From contig NZ_FYEB01000014.1 of NCBI RefSeq assembly GCF_900187445.1, positions 81,477 to 145,476 on the forward strand: a stretch of 64,000 bases of DNA. The letters run 5' to 3'. Origin of the DNA: Pseudomonas sp. Irchel s3b2. GTDB taxonomy: Bacteria; Pseudomonadota; Gammaproteobacteria; Pseudomonadales; Pseudomonadaceae. How positions within the stretch are numbered: the stretch's first letter is position 1; each line of letters begins with the position of its first letter. Positions 28,088-36,477 of the stretch are shown here, piece after piece. Both the position numbers and the translations under genes were made by a program. Under the pieces are notes generated by a model that saw nothing but the letters and a program-made list of their open reading frames with translations, made no database searches and was not told the DNA's origin.

Positions 28088-28216
28088 ATGCGAATTCTCA
28101 AAGCACTGCTCCTGCCGTTTTTGCTGATCCTGACCCTGATCGGCGTCGACAAGCTTCACGGCACGCGGCCCGTATTGGTTGGGCCTGCACCACAAGCCCT
28201 ACTACCAAGGGAGTAG
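28088..28216 (+). CDS. Putative 42-residue membrane or exported small protein
   Basis: The ATG at 28088 follows a strong Shine-Dalgarno (GGGGGAG, seven bases away). The product starts MRILKALLLPFLLILTLIGV, a basic N terminus and one hydrophobic segment, then a short polar tail ending PQALLPRE. It could be a one-pass membrane protein or a signal peptide with a tiny secreted remainder. It stands at the place where P. putida carries pedE before pedF, but shares nothing visible with PedE. Operator copy 4 overlaps its last codons. Confidence 0.55.
   Translation: MRILKALLLPFLLILTLIGVDKLHGTRPVLVGPAPQALLPRE
28203..28215 (+). promoter_or_regulatory. Candidate quinoprotein-cluster operator (copy 4)
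   Basis: TACCAAGGGAGTA, 104 bp before pedF, inside the 3' end of the 42-residue ORF. Confidence 0.5.
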
Positions 28217-28319
28217 GCCGCGGCCACCAAAGCAGCATGGGGTTGGCGCAAAGCCGTTCCTAAGATGGGTGCCATAGCCTCTTCAAAGAGGTTTTGCGTG
28301 CAATCTTGAGGGCAGAACA

Positions 28320-28781
28320 ATGACAACAAAACGCAACGCCTTGCTCGTTGCCGGACTGCTGGCCGGTTTTATCAGCGCAGGTTCCGTCTGGGCCCACGGC
28401 AACGTGGTACCCCAAGCCGTCGAAACCCAGGGACTGACCCCGATCAAGGATGCCGGTGTGCAGGTCGATGCCGATGGTTGGGCGGCGGCGAACCCTTATC
28501 GTTCCTCCCCGGATCGTGATAAAGCCGTGCAAATCGGCTCTTCGGCCTACAACCAGAACTGCGCGGCCTGTCATGGCCTGGAAGCCAAGTCTGGCGGCAT
28601 CGCTCCTGACTTGCGCATGCTCGACGCCGACGAGGCCGGTGATGAGTGGTTCGTCGAACGCGTGCGCCATGGCGCCGTGCGTGACGGCCGGGTGTACATG
28701 CCGAAAATGGCCGACTACCTGAGTCAGGAAGCCTTGTGGGCGGTACGCACCTATCTGGACAGCGTGCGCGTCGAGGAGTGA
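28320..28781 (+). CDS. pedF: Cytochrome c-550 (PedF-type), electron acceptor of the quinoprotein dehydrogenase
   Basis: A 153-residue periplasmic cytochrome c: signal peptide to about residue 25 (GSVWAHG), one heme site QNCAACHGLEAKSGG, and the axial Met in YMPKMADYLS. It should take electrons from the PQQ alcohol dehydrogenase and pass them towards the respiratory chain. In P. putida pedF lies in the same order before the binding protein, SoxYZ-like and hydrolase genes. It is followed after three bases by the next gene, in an operon. Confidence 0.92.
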   Translation: MTTKRNALLVAGLLAGFISAGSVWAHGNVVPQAVETQGLTPIKDAGVQVDADGWAAANPYRSSPDRDKAVQIGSSAYNQNCAACHGLEAKSGGIAPDLRMLDADEAGDEWFVERVRHGAVRDGRVYMPKMADYLSQEALWAVRTYLDSVRVEE

Positions 28782-28784
28782 CCC

Positions 28785-29660
28785 ATGCGTTTGCTCGCGG
28801 TGTTGATCAGCGCTGTGTGGCTGTGTTGCCAGACAGCGCAGGCGCAGGTCCGTACCTATGACGAAATGATCGCCGCCGCCGAGCTGAAAGTCGCGGTGTA
28901 CAAGGACTTCGCGCCCTACAGCTTTGAAGACGCTGGCGAGGCTCGCGGGGTCGATGTCGAACTCGCCCAGGCTTTGGCCAAGGCCATGGGGGTGCGTCTG
29001 AAACTGATTTGGGCACCCGCCGGGGAAAAGCTCGACGACGACTTGCGCGATTACATCTGGCGGGCCAGTCAGTTGCACAATCAGCAACTGGCCGACCTGA
29101 TGATGCGCGTGCCGTACGATCGCGATTACTCACAGAAACGCAATGAACTGGGTGAGCTGGAAAACGGCCATGTGGTGATGTTCGGGCCGTACCAGAGCGA
29201 ACAATGGCAAGTGGCTTATGACCGTCGTCGACTGGACTCAGTGGCCAGCGTCGCGGTGTTTCAGCAACACCCGATTGGCGTTGAAGTCGACAGCGTGCCG
29301 TCGTTTTACCTGACCTCGGTGTTCAACGGCATGCTTGCCGCCAAGACCCATCATTACCCGAGCGTGCCCCTGGCGTTTGCTGCCATGAAGGCCGGTGAAG
29401 TCGACGCGGTGATGGCCATGCGCGGCGAGATCGACTGGCAAGTCCATCAGGCCGCCGACCCGCAAGTGGCGCTGGCGGAAAACGCCTATCCGAACATGGG
29501 CAAGCAGCTTTGGGAGATCGGCATGGCGGTGCATGAAAGCAATCGTCAATTGGCGTATGCCGTGGAGGAGGCACTGGAAGCGTTGATTCGCGAGGGCTCG
29601 GTGAAAGCCATTTATGCCCGTTACGGCCTGCGGTATGACGTGCCCGAGATGTATCAATAG
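28785..29660 (+). CDS. Quinoprotein-associated periplasmic binding protein (SBP family 3)
   Basis: A 291-residue exported protein: signal peptide to about residue 20 (CCQTAQAQ) and the SBP_bac_3 fold (LKVAVYKDFAPYSFED, then ARGVDVELAQALAKAMGV, ending ALEALIREGSVKAIYARYGL). Such proteins sit next to quinoprotein dehydrogenases and in some systems contact the dehydrogenase rather than feed a transporter. No partner permease is adjacent. The stop overlaps the GTG start of the next gene. Confidence 0.87.
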   Translation: MRLLAVLISAVWLCCQTAQAQVRTYDEMIAAAELKVAVYKDFAPYSFEDAGEARGVDVELAQALAKAMGVRLKLIWAPAGEKLDDDLRDYIWRASQLHNQQLADLMMRVPYDRDYSQKRNELGELENGHVVMFGPYQSEQWQVAYDRRRLDSVASVAVFQQHPIGVEVDSVPSFYLTSVFNGMLAAKTHHYPSVPLAFAAMKAGEVDAVMAMRGEIDWQVHQAADPQVALAENAYPNMGKQLWEIGMAVHESNRQLAYAVEEALEALIREGSVKAIYARYGLRYDVPEMYQ

Positions 29661-30409
29661 TGAACTGGCGCGCGAGTTGTCTGTTGGCCTGCTGGCTGCC
29701 CTTGGCCGCGAACGCGGTTGAGGTCGATCCGGTGCCGTCGGTGATGTGGGGGTTCTATCACAAGCAGATGTTGGGCGATGCACCGTTCGTGTTCGACGAG
29801 CGGGTCAAGTTGCTCGCTCCGCCGTTTGCCGAAGACGCCCGACAAGTGCCGCTGGAAATTGACGCCCGGGCGTTCAAGGGCGAGGTGGTGCGAATCCTCG
29901 CCTGGGCCGAACTCAATCCGCTGCCGAAAATCGTCGACTTCGAACCCTTGACCGGTGTGCTGCCGTGGCTGTCGATCCGCATCCGCGTTGAACAGGCCAC
30001 GCCATTACGTGCGGCGGTACTGACCCGCGATGGGCTGTGGCATGTCGGCTCGACCCTGATCGACGCGGCAGGCGGCGGTTGCACGGCGCCGAGTGTGGTG
30101 CGCACCCAGCCGGGTTGGGAGGAACACATCGGCGAGGTGCTAGGTGGCCGTTATCCCCGTGGTGAATTCAGTCGCGTACGTTTGCAGGTGGCGCATCCGA
30201 TGGACAACGGCATGGTCAGCGGCATCCCGGAATTTTTCATCAACCAGGCAGAGCTGCACGATCAAAACGATCAGCTGCTGGCGCGTCTGGAGTTGTTCCC
30301 GGCGGTCAGCGAAAACCCCAATTTGGCCTTCGATATCGAAGGAGCAGGGCAGACGCGTCTGGTGCTGCGCGACAACAGCGGCAATCAATTCGATGCGGCC
30401 ATACCCTGA
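29660..30409 (+). CDS. Quinoprotein dehydrogenase-associated SoxYZ-like carrier
   Basis: A 249-residue protein joining a SoxY-like N part and a SoxZ-like C part. The SoxY-like part ends in the Cys-containing GGGCTAPS, which resembles the SoxY swinging-arm GGCG end; the SoxZ-like part has VAHPMDNGM. A signal peptide covers residues 1-19. The GTG start overlaps the previous stop. In sulfur oxidation SoxYZ carries sulfur intermediates on its Cys; what this relative carries in alcohol oxidation is unknown. The hydrolase gene follows 15 bp later. Confidence 0.85.
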   Translation: MNWRASCLLACWLPLAANAVEVDPVPSVMWGFYHKQMLGDAPFVFDERVKLLAPPFAEDARQVPLEIDARAFKGEVVRILAWAELNPLPKIVDFEPLTGVLPWLSIRIRVEQATPLRAAVLTRDGLWHVGSTLIDAAGGGCTAPSVVRTQPGWEEHIGEVLGGRYPRGEFSRVRLQVAHPMDNGMVSGIPEFFINQAELHDQNDQLLARLELFPAVSENPNLAFDIEGAGQTRLVLRDNSGNQFDAAIP

Positions 30410-30424
30410 CCCAAGGAGCGTGTG

Positions 30425-31363
30425 ATGCGCTGGATGCTGCTGTTGTTCATCACTCTGAGCCTGCCGGCCCTGGCCGATCCCGATTACGCACTCAAGCCCC
30501 GACAGATCGCCGAAGACACCTGGCTGCTGGAAGGCAGCACCGATAATTTCGCCAAGAGCAACGGTGGCAACATCGTCAACACCGCATTCATCGTCACCGA
30601 GAAAGGCGTGGTGGTGATCGACACCGGGCCGTCGAAGCGCTATGGCGAAGCGCTGCGCAAAGCAATTGCGACGACCACCGATAAACCGGTGATCCAGGTG
30701 CTGCTGACCCATCACCATCCTGATCATGTGCTGGGCAATCAGGCTTTCACCGACGTGCCGATCGGAGCCTTTGCCGGTACCACTGAACTGTTGCGGCAAC
30801 AGGGTGAGGCCATGGCCGAGAACATGTATCGGCTGGTGGGTGACTGGATGCGCGGCACCGAAGTGGTGTTGCCGACGCAGACGCTGACGCCCGGCGTGCA
30901 AAGTTTTGGGAACCACGATTTGCGCCTGCTGAGTCTGGGTGGGCACACCGGCGCGGATCTGACTATTCTCGACCAGAAAACCGGCGTGCTGTTTGCCGGG
31001 GACCTGGTGTTTTATCAACGCGCCCTGACCACCCCCAACAGTCCGGGGTTGTCAGTATGGCTTGCGGACATCGCGGCTTTACAAGATTTACCGTGGACGA
31101 TGATCGTCCCCGGCCATGGGCCAGTGGCCACGGATACAAAACCGTTCGAGCAGATGCGCGATTACCTGACCTGGCTGGACCAGCTGATGCGCGATGGCGC
31201 CGCTCATGGCAGCGACATGGCCGAGATGATCCGCAGCCCCATCCCCGAACGTTTCGCGGGGATCAGCCTGAGCCGTTATGAGCTGATTCGCAGCGTCAGC
31301 CATTTGTACCCGCGTTACGAACGGGGGCAGATGAGGCGGGTGGATTCCGGTTCACTCAACTGA
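30425..31363 (+). CDS. Quinoprotein relay system zinc metallohydrolase
   Basis: A 312-residue MBL-fold protein with a signal peptide (to about residue 18, PALA) and the metal motif LLTHHHPDHVLGNQAF; further ligands are in LGGHTGADL and AGDLVF and MIVPGHGPV. It belongs to the group found with SoxYZ-like carriers in quinoprotein clusters; by analogy with SoxB-type roles it might free a group from the carrier Cys, which is inference. ATG at 30425 is preferred over GTG at 30422 because AAGGAG is then six bases away. Confidence 0.87.
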   Translation: MRWMLLLFITLSLPALADPDYALKPRQIAEDTWLLEGSTDNFAKSNGGNIVNTAFIVTEKGVVVIDTGPSKRYGEALRKAIATTTDKPVIQVLLTHHHPDHVLGNQAFTDVPIGAFAGTTELLRQQGEAMAENMYRLVGDWMRGTEVVLPTQTLTPGVQSFGNHDLRLLSLGGHTGADLTILDQKTGVLFAGDLVFYQRALTTPNSPGLSVWLADIAALQDLPWTMIVPGHGPVATDTKPFEQMRDYLTWLDQLMRDGAAHGSDMAEMIRSPIPERFAGISLSRYELIRSVSHLYPRYERGQMRRVDSGSLN

Positions 31364-31365
31364 CT

Positions 31366-31477
31366 GATCGTTCCCACGCTCCGCGTGGGAATGCAGCCCG
31401 GGACGCTCCGCGTCCCTTGCAGAGCCGAACGCGGAGCGTCCGTTGAGGCATTCCTTTGCTGCGCGTGGGAACGATCA
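31366..31477. repeat. REPIN, GTTCCCACGC type
   Basis: Inverted GATCGTTCCCACGC / GCGTGGGAACGATC arms enclosing GGACGCTCCGCGTCC-like inner arms. Confidence 0.85.
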
Positions 31478-31504
31478 ATCCGCGACCCATTCCCTCCGAC
31501 CCGG

Positions 31505-31517
31505 TACTAAGGAACTA
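31505..31517 (+). promoter_or_regulatory. Candidate quinoprotein-cluster operator (copy 5)
   Basis: TACTAAGGAACTA, 107 bp before the alcohol dehydrogenase gene. Less close to the consensus in its right half. Confidence 0.45.
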
Positions 31518-31624
31518 GCAATCTCCGCATTGCGGGCAATTGTTGCAAGGGCGGCGGCGCCCAAGAATCTGCACTAGACCGGGAAAATTTCCCGGGTATA
31601 ACAAAAACCGCAGAGGCAGCCGTC

Positions 31625-33400
31625 ATGACCCAACCCGCACGTCGCCAACCCTTCGTTTTGAGCATGCTGCTCAGTGCCATGCTGTTATCTGGCCAGGCAT
31701 TGGCCGCAGTCTCCGATCAAGACATCCTCCAGGACCCGAAGAACCCGGAGCAGGTCGTCACCAATGGCCTGGGCGTCCAGGGTCAGCGCTACAGCCCGCT
31801 GGACACCCTCAATGTCGACAACGTGAAGGATCTGCGACCGGTCTGGGCCTTTTCGTTCGGCGGGGAAAAACAGCGCGGTCAGCAGGCGCAGCCGATGATC
31901 AAGGACGGCGTGATGTACATGACCGGCTCCTACTCGCGCGTATTCGCGGTGGATGCGCGCACCGGCAGGAAGCTCTGGCAATACGATGCGCGCCTGCCCG
32001 ATGACATCCGCCCGTGCTGCGATGTGATCAACCGTGGTGTTGCTCTGTACGGCGATCTGGTGATTTTCGGCACCCTCGACGCCAAGCTTGTGGCCCTGAA
32101 CAAGGACACCGGCAAAGTGGTGTGGAGCAAGAAAGTCGCCGACCACAAGGAAGGCTATTCCATCAGCGCCGCGCCGTTGGTTATTAACGGCAAATTGATC
32201 ACCGGTGTGGCTGGCGGTGAGTTCGGGGTAGTGGGCAAGATCGAAGCCTACGACCCGAAAAATGGCAGCCTGCTGTGGAGCCGGCCGACCGTCGAAGGCC
32301 ACATGGGCTATGTCTACAAGGACGGCAAAGCGGTAGAAAACGGCATTTCCGGCGGCGAAGCGGGTAAGACCTGGCCGGGCGATCTGTGGAAAACCGGCGG
32401 CGCGGCGCCTTGGCTGGGTGGCTACTACGACCCGGAAACCAATCTGCTGCTATTCGGCACCGGCAACCCGGCACCGTGGAACTCGCACCTGCGTCCTGGC
32501 GACAACCTTTATTCGTCGTCGCGTCTGGCGCTGAACCCGGATGACGGCACCATCAAATGGCACTTCCAGAGCACACCGCACGACGGTTGGGACTATGACG
32601 GCGTGAACGAACTGGTGTCGTTCAACTACAACGAAGGCGGCAAAGAAATCAAAGCGGCGGCCACCGCGGACCGTAACGGTTTCTTCTACGTGCTTGATCG
32701 TACCAACGGCAAATTCATCCGTGGCTTCCCGTTCGTGGACAAAATCACCTGGGCCAGCGGCCTGGATAAAAACGGTCGGCCGATCTACAACGACGCCAGC
32801 CGTCCGGGTGCGCCGGGCTCCGAGGCCAAAGGCAGCTCGGTGTTCGTCGCGCCAGCCTTCCTCGGGGCGAAAAACTGGATGCCGATGGCCTACAACCGCG
32901 ACACCGGCCTGTTCTATGTGCCGTCCAACGAATGGGGCATGGACATCTGGAACGAAGGCATCGCCTACAAGAAAGGCGCGGCGTTCCTCGGTGCCGGTTT
33001 CACCATCAAACCGTTGAACGAAGACTATATCGGCGTGCTGCGCGCCATCGACCCGAAAACCGGCAAGGAAGTCTGGCGCCACAAGAACTTCGCGCCGCTG
33101 TGGGGCGGCGTGCTGACCACCAAGGGCAACCTGGTGTTCACCGGTACGCCGGAAGGTTTCCTGCAAGCGTTCAATGCCAAGACCGGCGAGAAAGTCTGGG
33201 AGTTCCAGACTGGTTCCGGCGTGCTGGGTTCACCCATCACTTGGGAAATGGACGGCGAACAATACGTCTCGGTGCTCTCTGGCTGGGGCGGCGCGGTACC
33301 GCTGTGGGGCGGCGAAGTGGCCAAGCGCGTCAAGGACTTCAACCAGGGCGGCATGCTCTGGACGTTCAAGTTGCCTAAAGATCTGGTAGCCAAACACTGA
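31625..33400 (+). CDS. pedH: PQQ-dependent alcohol dehydrogenase, PedH-like (lanthanide signature)
   Basis: A 591-residue quinoprotein oxidising primary alcohols and aldehydes in the periplasm with PQQ. A signal peptide ends near residue 28 (SGQALA). The vicinal Cys pair is in DIRPCCDVINRG and propeller W motifs repeat (GKLLWQYDARL-type, GKEVWRHKNF, GEKVWEFQTGSG). The catalytic Asp lies in HDGWDYDGVNEL and is followed two positions later by a second Asp. That second acid marks lanthanide-dependent enzymes such as PedH and XoxF, whereas calcium enzymes of the ExaA/PedE type have Ser or Ala there (WDFSG). The order after pedF and the SoxYZ/hydrolase genes matches pedH of P. putida. Metal use is inferred from this signature. 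Confidence 0.9.
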   Translation: MTQPARRQPFVLSMLLSAMLLSGQALAAVSDQDILQDPKNPEQVVTNGLGVQGQRYSPLDTLNVDNVKDLRPVWAFSFGGEKQRGQQAQPMIKDGVMYMTGSYSRVFAVDARTGRKLWQYDARLPDDIRPCCDVINRGVALYGDLVIFGTLDAKLVALNKDTGKVVWSKKVADHKEGYSISAAPLVINGKLITGVAGGEFGVVGKIEAYDPKNGSLLWSRPTVEGHMGYVYKDGKAVENGISGGEAGKTWPGDLWKTGGAAPWLGGYYDPETNLLLFGTGNPAPWNSHLRPGDNLYSSSRLALNPDDGTIKWHFQSTPHDGWDYDGVNELVSFNYNEGGKEIKAAATADRNGFFYVLDRTNGKFIRGFPFVDKITWASGLDKNGRPIYNDASRPGAPGSEAKGSSVFVAPAFLGAKNWMPMAYNRDTGLFYVPSNEWGMDIWNEGIAYKKGAAFLGAGFTIKPLNEDYIGVLRAIDPKTGKEVWRHKNFAPLWGGVLTTKGNLVFTGTPEGFLQAFNAKTGEKVWEFQTGSGVLGSPITWEMDGEQYVSVLSGWGGAVPLWGGEVAKRVKDFNQGGMLWTFKLPKDLVAKH

Positions 33401-33410
33401 TCGCTGCACT

Positions 33411-33442
33411 GATCGTTCCCACGCGGAGCGTGGGAACGATCA
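33411..33442. repeat. REP palindrome, GTTCCCACGC type
   Basis: A single hairpin 11 bp after the pedH stop; may act as terminator or mRNA stabiliser. Confidence 0.75.
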
Positions 33443-33592
33443 GATGAAGACACCTTCGCTGGCAAGCCAGCTCCTACTACCAAATAACGAGAATCCCCCT
33501 GCCAACGGCGCATTCGTCTGGCAGGCGGGGCTCTCTACTATCGGTTCATCGCCTGTTGGCTCGACAGGCATCGACCCAGACAGAGGCCCACC

Positions 33593-35113
33593 ATGATCTA
33601 CGCACAACCCGGAACACCCGGCGCCGTCGTTTCCTTCAAACCGCGCTACGGCAATTTCATCGGCGGCGAATTCGTTGCCCCAATCAACGGCGAGTACTTC
33701 ACCAATACCTCACCGGTTACCGGTGAAGTGATCGCCGAGTTCCCGCGCTCCAGCGCCGCCGACATCGAAAAAGCCCTTGATGCCGCCCATGCCGCCGCCG
33801 ATGCCTGGGGTAAAACCTCGGCGCAGGATCGCTCGCTGGTGCTGCTGAAAATCGCCGACCGCATCGAGCAGAACCTTGAAATCCTTGCCGTCACCGAAAC
33901 CTGGGACAACGGCAAGGCCGTGCGCGAAACCCTCAACGCCGACGTGCCGCTGGCTGCCGACCACTTCCGTTACTTCGCCGGTTGCATCCGCGCTCAGGAA
34001 GGCGGCGCCGCCGAGATCAACGAACTGACCACCGCCTATCACTTCCACGAACCGCTGGGCGTGGTCGGGCAGATCATTCCGTGGAACTTCCCGCTGCTGA
34101 TGGCCGCCTGGAAACTCGCTCCGGCCCTGGCTGCCGGCAACTGCATCGTGCTCAAACCCGCCGAACAAACGCCGCTGTCGATCATGGTGTTCGCCGAGCT
34201 GATCGCCGACTTGCTGCCGGCGGGCGTGCTGAACATCGTCCAGGGTTTCGGTCGCGAAGCCGGTGAGGCGCTGGCCACCAGCAAGCGCATCGCCAAAATC
34301 GCCTTCACCGGTTCCACGCCGGTTGGCGCGCACATCATGCATTGCGCCGCCGAGAACATCATTCCGAGCACCGTTGAACTGGGCGGCAAGTCGCCGAACA
34401 TTTTCTTCGAAGACATCATGAATGCCGAGCCGCAGTTCATCGAGAAAGCCGCCGAAGGCCTGGTGCTGGCGTTCTTCAACCAGGGCGAAGTCTGCACCTG
34501 TCCGTCCCGGGCGCTGGTGCAGGAATCGATCTACGAGCCGTTCATGGCCGAGGTGATGAAAAAGATCGTCAAGATCAAGCGCGGCAACCCGCTGGACACC
34601 GAAACCATGGTCGGCGCCCAGGCGTCCGAGCAGCAATACGACAAGATCCTCTCGTACCTGAAAATCGCTCAGGAGGAGGGCGCCGAACTGCTCACCGGCG
34701 GCGCGGCCGAGCGTCTTGAAGGCGACTTGTCGAGCGGCTATTACATCCAGCCGACCCTGCTCAAGGGCCATAACAAAATGCGCGTGTTCCAGGAAGAAAT
34801 CTTCGGCCCGGTGGTGGGTGTCACCACCTTCAAGGACGAAGCCGAAGCCCTGGCGATTGCCAACGACAGCGAGTTCGGCCTCGGCGCCGGCCTGTGGACC
34901 CGCGACATCAACCGCGCCTACCGCATGGGCCGGGCGATCAAGGCCGGGCGTGTCTGGACCAACTGCTACCACCTGTACCCGGCTCACGCCGCGTTTGGTG
35001 GCTACAAGAAATCCGGTGTCGGCCGTGAGAACCACAAGATGATGCTCGACCATTACCAACAGACCAAAAACCTGCTGGTGAGCTACGACATCAATCCGTT
35101 GGGGTTCTTCTGA
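33593..35113 (+). CDS. pedI: NAD+-dependent aldehyde dehydrogenase (PedI/ExaC-like)
   Basis: A 506-residue aldehyde dehydrogenase with the N-terminal FIGGEFVAP, the cofactor-site IPWNFPLLMAAWKLAPALAAG, the catalytic Glu in VELGGKSPNIF and the catalytic Cys in FNQGEVCTCPSR. It would oxidise the aldehydes made by the alcohol dehydrogenase after they enter the cell. The length and MIYAQPGTPG N terminus match the ExaC group. A weak relative of the cluster motif (TACCAAATAACGA) is at 33478-33490, 102 bp upstream. Confidence 0.92.
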   Translation: MIYAQPGTPGAVVSFKPRYGNFIGGEFVAPINGEYFTNTSPVTGEVIAEFPRSSAADIEKALDAAHAAADAWGKTSAQDRSLVLLKIADRIEQNLEILAVTETWDNGKAVRETLNADVPLAADHFRYFAGCIRAQEGGAAEINELTTAYHFHEPLGVVGQIIPWNFPLLMAAWKLAPALAAGNCIVLKPAEQTPLSIMVFAELIADLLPAGVLNIVQGFGREAGEALATSKRIAKIAFTGSTPVGAHIMHCAAENIIPSTVELGGKSPNIFFEDIMNAEPQFIEKAAEGLVLAFFNQGEVCTCPSRALVQESIYEPFMAEVMKKIVKIKRGNPLDTETMVGAQASEQQYDKILSYLKIAQEEGAELLTGGAAERLEGDLSSGYYIQPTLLKGHNKMRVFQEEIFGPVVGVTTFKDEAEALAIANDSEFGLGAGLWTRDINRAYRMGRAIKAGRVWTNCYHLYPAHAAFGGYKKSGVGRENHKMMLDHYQQTKNLLVSYDINPLGFF

Positions 35114-35134
35114 TTCGACTTGAAATCGGGTGAT

Positions 35135-35287
35135 GGCCTTCGCGGGCAAGCCTCGCTCCTACAGGGTTGCGCGAGTTTCACGGCCAACACATAACCTGTA
35201 GGAGCGAGGCTTGCCCGCGAAGGCGTCATCACATTCAACATCAATATTGAATGTGCAGGCCTCTTCGCGGGCAAGCCCGCTCCCACA
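35135..35287. repeat. Cluster of three REPs
   Basis: Alternating orientations of the CGCGGGCAAGCCTCGCTCC unit at about 35140, 35200 and 35265. The rest of the gap up to pqqA holds operator copy 6. Confidence 0.8.
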
Positions 35288-35348
35288 TTAGTTCTCCGTG
35301 TACTTGAAGACCGCGCAACACCCCCTACCAACGCACCCCACAACCTCC

Positions 35349-35361
35349 TTCGAAAGTAGCA
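35349..35361 (+). promoter_or_regulatory. Candidate quinoprotein-cluster operator (copy 6)
   Basis: TTCGAAAGTAGCA followed by TTCGGTCACC, 70 bp before pqqA; its right half and following bases match copy 1 before the FIST gene. Confidence 0.5.
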
Positions 35362-35431
35362 TTCGGTCACCTCTTTCCCCGTGCATTAATGGTCTTACCG
35401 GAATCGTCCGGCACAAGAAGAGGATTGACCC

Positions 35432-35503
35432 ATGTGGAATAAACCCGCGTTTACCGATCTGCGCATTGGCTTCGAAGTGACGATGTATTTCGCCAACCGT
35501 TGA
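35432..35503 (+). CDS. pqqA: PQQ precursor peptide PqqA
   Basis: A 23-residue peptide MWNKPAFTDLRIGFEVTMYF ending ANR. The Glu and Tyr of EVTMY are the residues joined to make PQQ. It starts at ATG 35432 after AAGAGGA and ends at TGA 35501. Near-identical to PqqA of other pseudomonads. First gene of pqqA-B-C-E. Confidence 0.97.
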   Translation: MWNKPAFTDLRIGFEVTMYFANR

Positions 35504-35557
35504 TTGTTTGCCCGGTCAGCCGTCGCGTTGGCCGGGCCTGCCTTCTGGAGCCATCCC

Positions 35558-36472
35558 ATGCACATCCGCGTTCTCGGTTCCGCCGCTGGCGGCGGTTTTC
35601 CGCAATGGAACTGCAACTGCCGTCAATGCGCCGCTATGCGCGACGGCAGCCTGCGCGCACAACGTCGCACACAGTCGTCCATTGCCTTGAGCGACGACGG
35701 TGTGGAGTGGGTGCTCTGCAATGCTTCACCGGACATTCGCGCGCAACTCGAAAGCTTTCCGGCGATGCAACCGGCCCGACGCTTGCGCGACACGGCGATT
35801 GCCGGTGTCGTCCTGCTGGACAGTCAGATCGACCATTGCACTGGCCTGTTGAGCCTGCGCGAAGGCTGCCCGCATTCGGTCTGGTGCACCGAGCGGGTTC
35901 ACGAAGACCTGAGCAGCGGCTTTCCCTTGTTCAGCATGCTCAAACACTGGAACGGTGGCTTGCAGTGGCAACCCATCGGACTGGATCGCGAGCCGTTCAG
36001 TATCGCTGCCTGCCCACACCTACAATTTCGTGCGATTCCACTGGTCAGCAATGCACCACCGTATTCTCCCAACCGTGGCAACCCGCAACCGGGTGACACC
36101 ATCGGCCTGTTCATCGAAGACTTGCGCAGCGGTGCATCGGTTTTCTACGCGCCGGGGCTGGGGCAGATCGATGTCGAGGTATTGAGCTGGATGCAGCGCG
36201 CCGACTGCCTGCTGCTGGACGGCACGCTGTGGCGCGACGATGAAATGCGCGTGTGCGAAGTCGGCCAGAGCCTGGGCCGCGAAATGGGCCACCTGCCACA
36301 AAGTGGTCCCAGCGGCATGCTCGACGTGCTGGAGGGCTTCAATCGCCAGCGCAAGGTGCTGATCCACATCAACAACACCAACCCGATACTCGATGAAGAC
36401 TCGGCCGAGCGCGCATTGCTGGAGCGGCGCGGGATTGAAGTGGCTTATGACGGCATGAGTATTGAGCTGTAG
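35558..36472 (+). CDS. pqqB: PQQ biosynthesis protein PqqB
   Basis: A 304-residue MBL-fold protein of PQQ synthesis: MHIRVLGSAAGGGFPQWNC at the start, then the Cys-rich CNCRQCAAMRDG that holds a structural zinc, and SQIDHCTGLLSLREG. It acts as a hydroxylase on the side chain of the intermediate. The start at 35558 has CTGGAG upstream; the frame is open for 18 more codons. A 150-bp gap with REPs separates it from pqqC. Confidence 0.95.
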   Translation: MHIRVLGSAAGGGFPQWNCNCRQCAAMRDGSLRAQRRTQSSIALSDDGVEWVLCNASPDIRAQLESFPAMQPARRLRDTAIAGVVLLDSQIDHCTGLLSLREGCPHSVWCTERVHEDLSSGFPLFSMLKHWNGGLQWQPIGLDREPFSIAACPHLQFRAIPLVSNAPPYSPNRGNPQPGDTIGLFIEDLRSGASVFYAPGLGQIDVEVLSWMQRADCLLLDGTLWRDDEMRVCEVGQSLGREMGHLPQSGPSGMLDVLEGFNRQRKVLIHINNTNPILDEDSAERALLERRGIEVAYDGMSIEL

Positions 36473-36477
36473 CGGAA

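Noticed and set aside
33478..33490. A seventh copy of the cluster motif before pedI
   Set aside because: TACCAAATAACGA keeps only the left half of the consensus and directly follows a REP-like sequence, so it was not counted.
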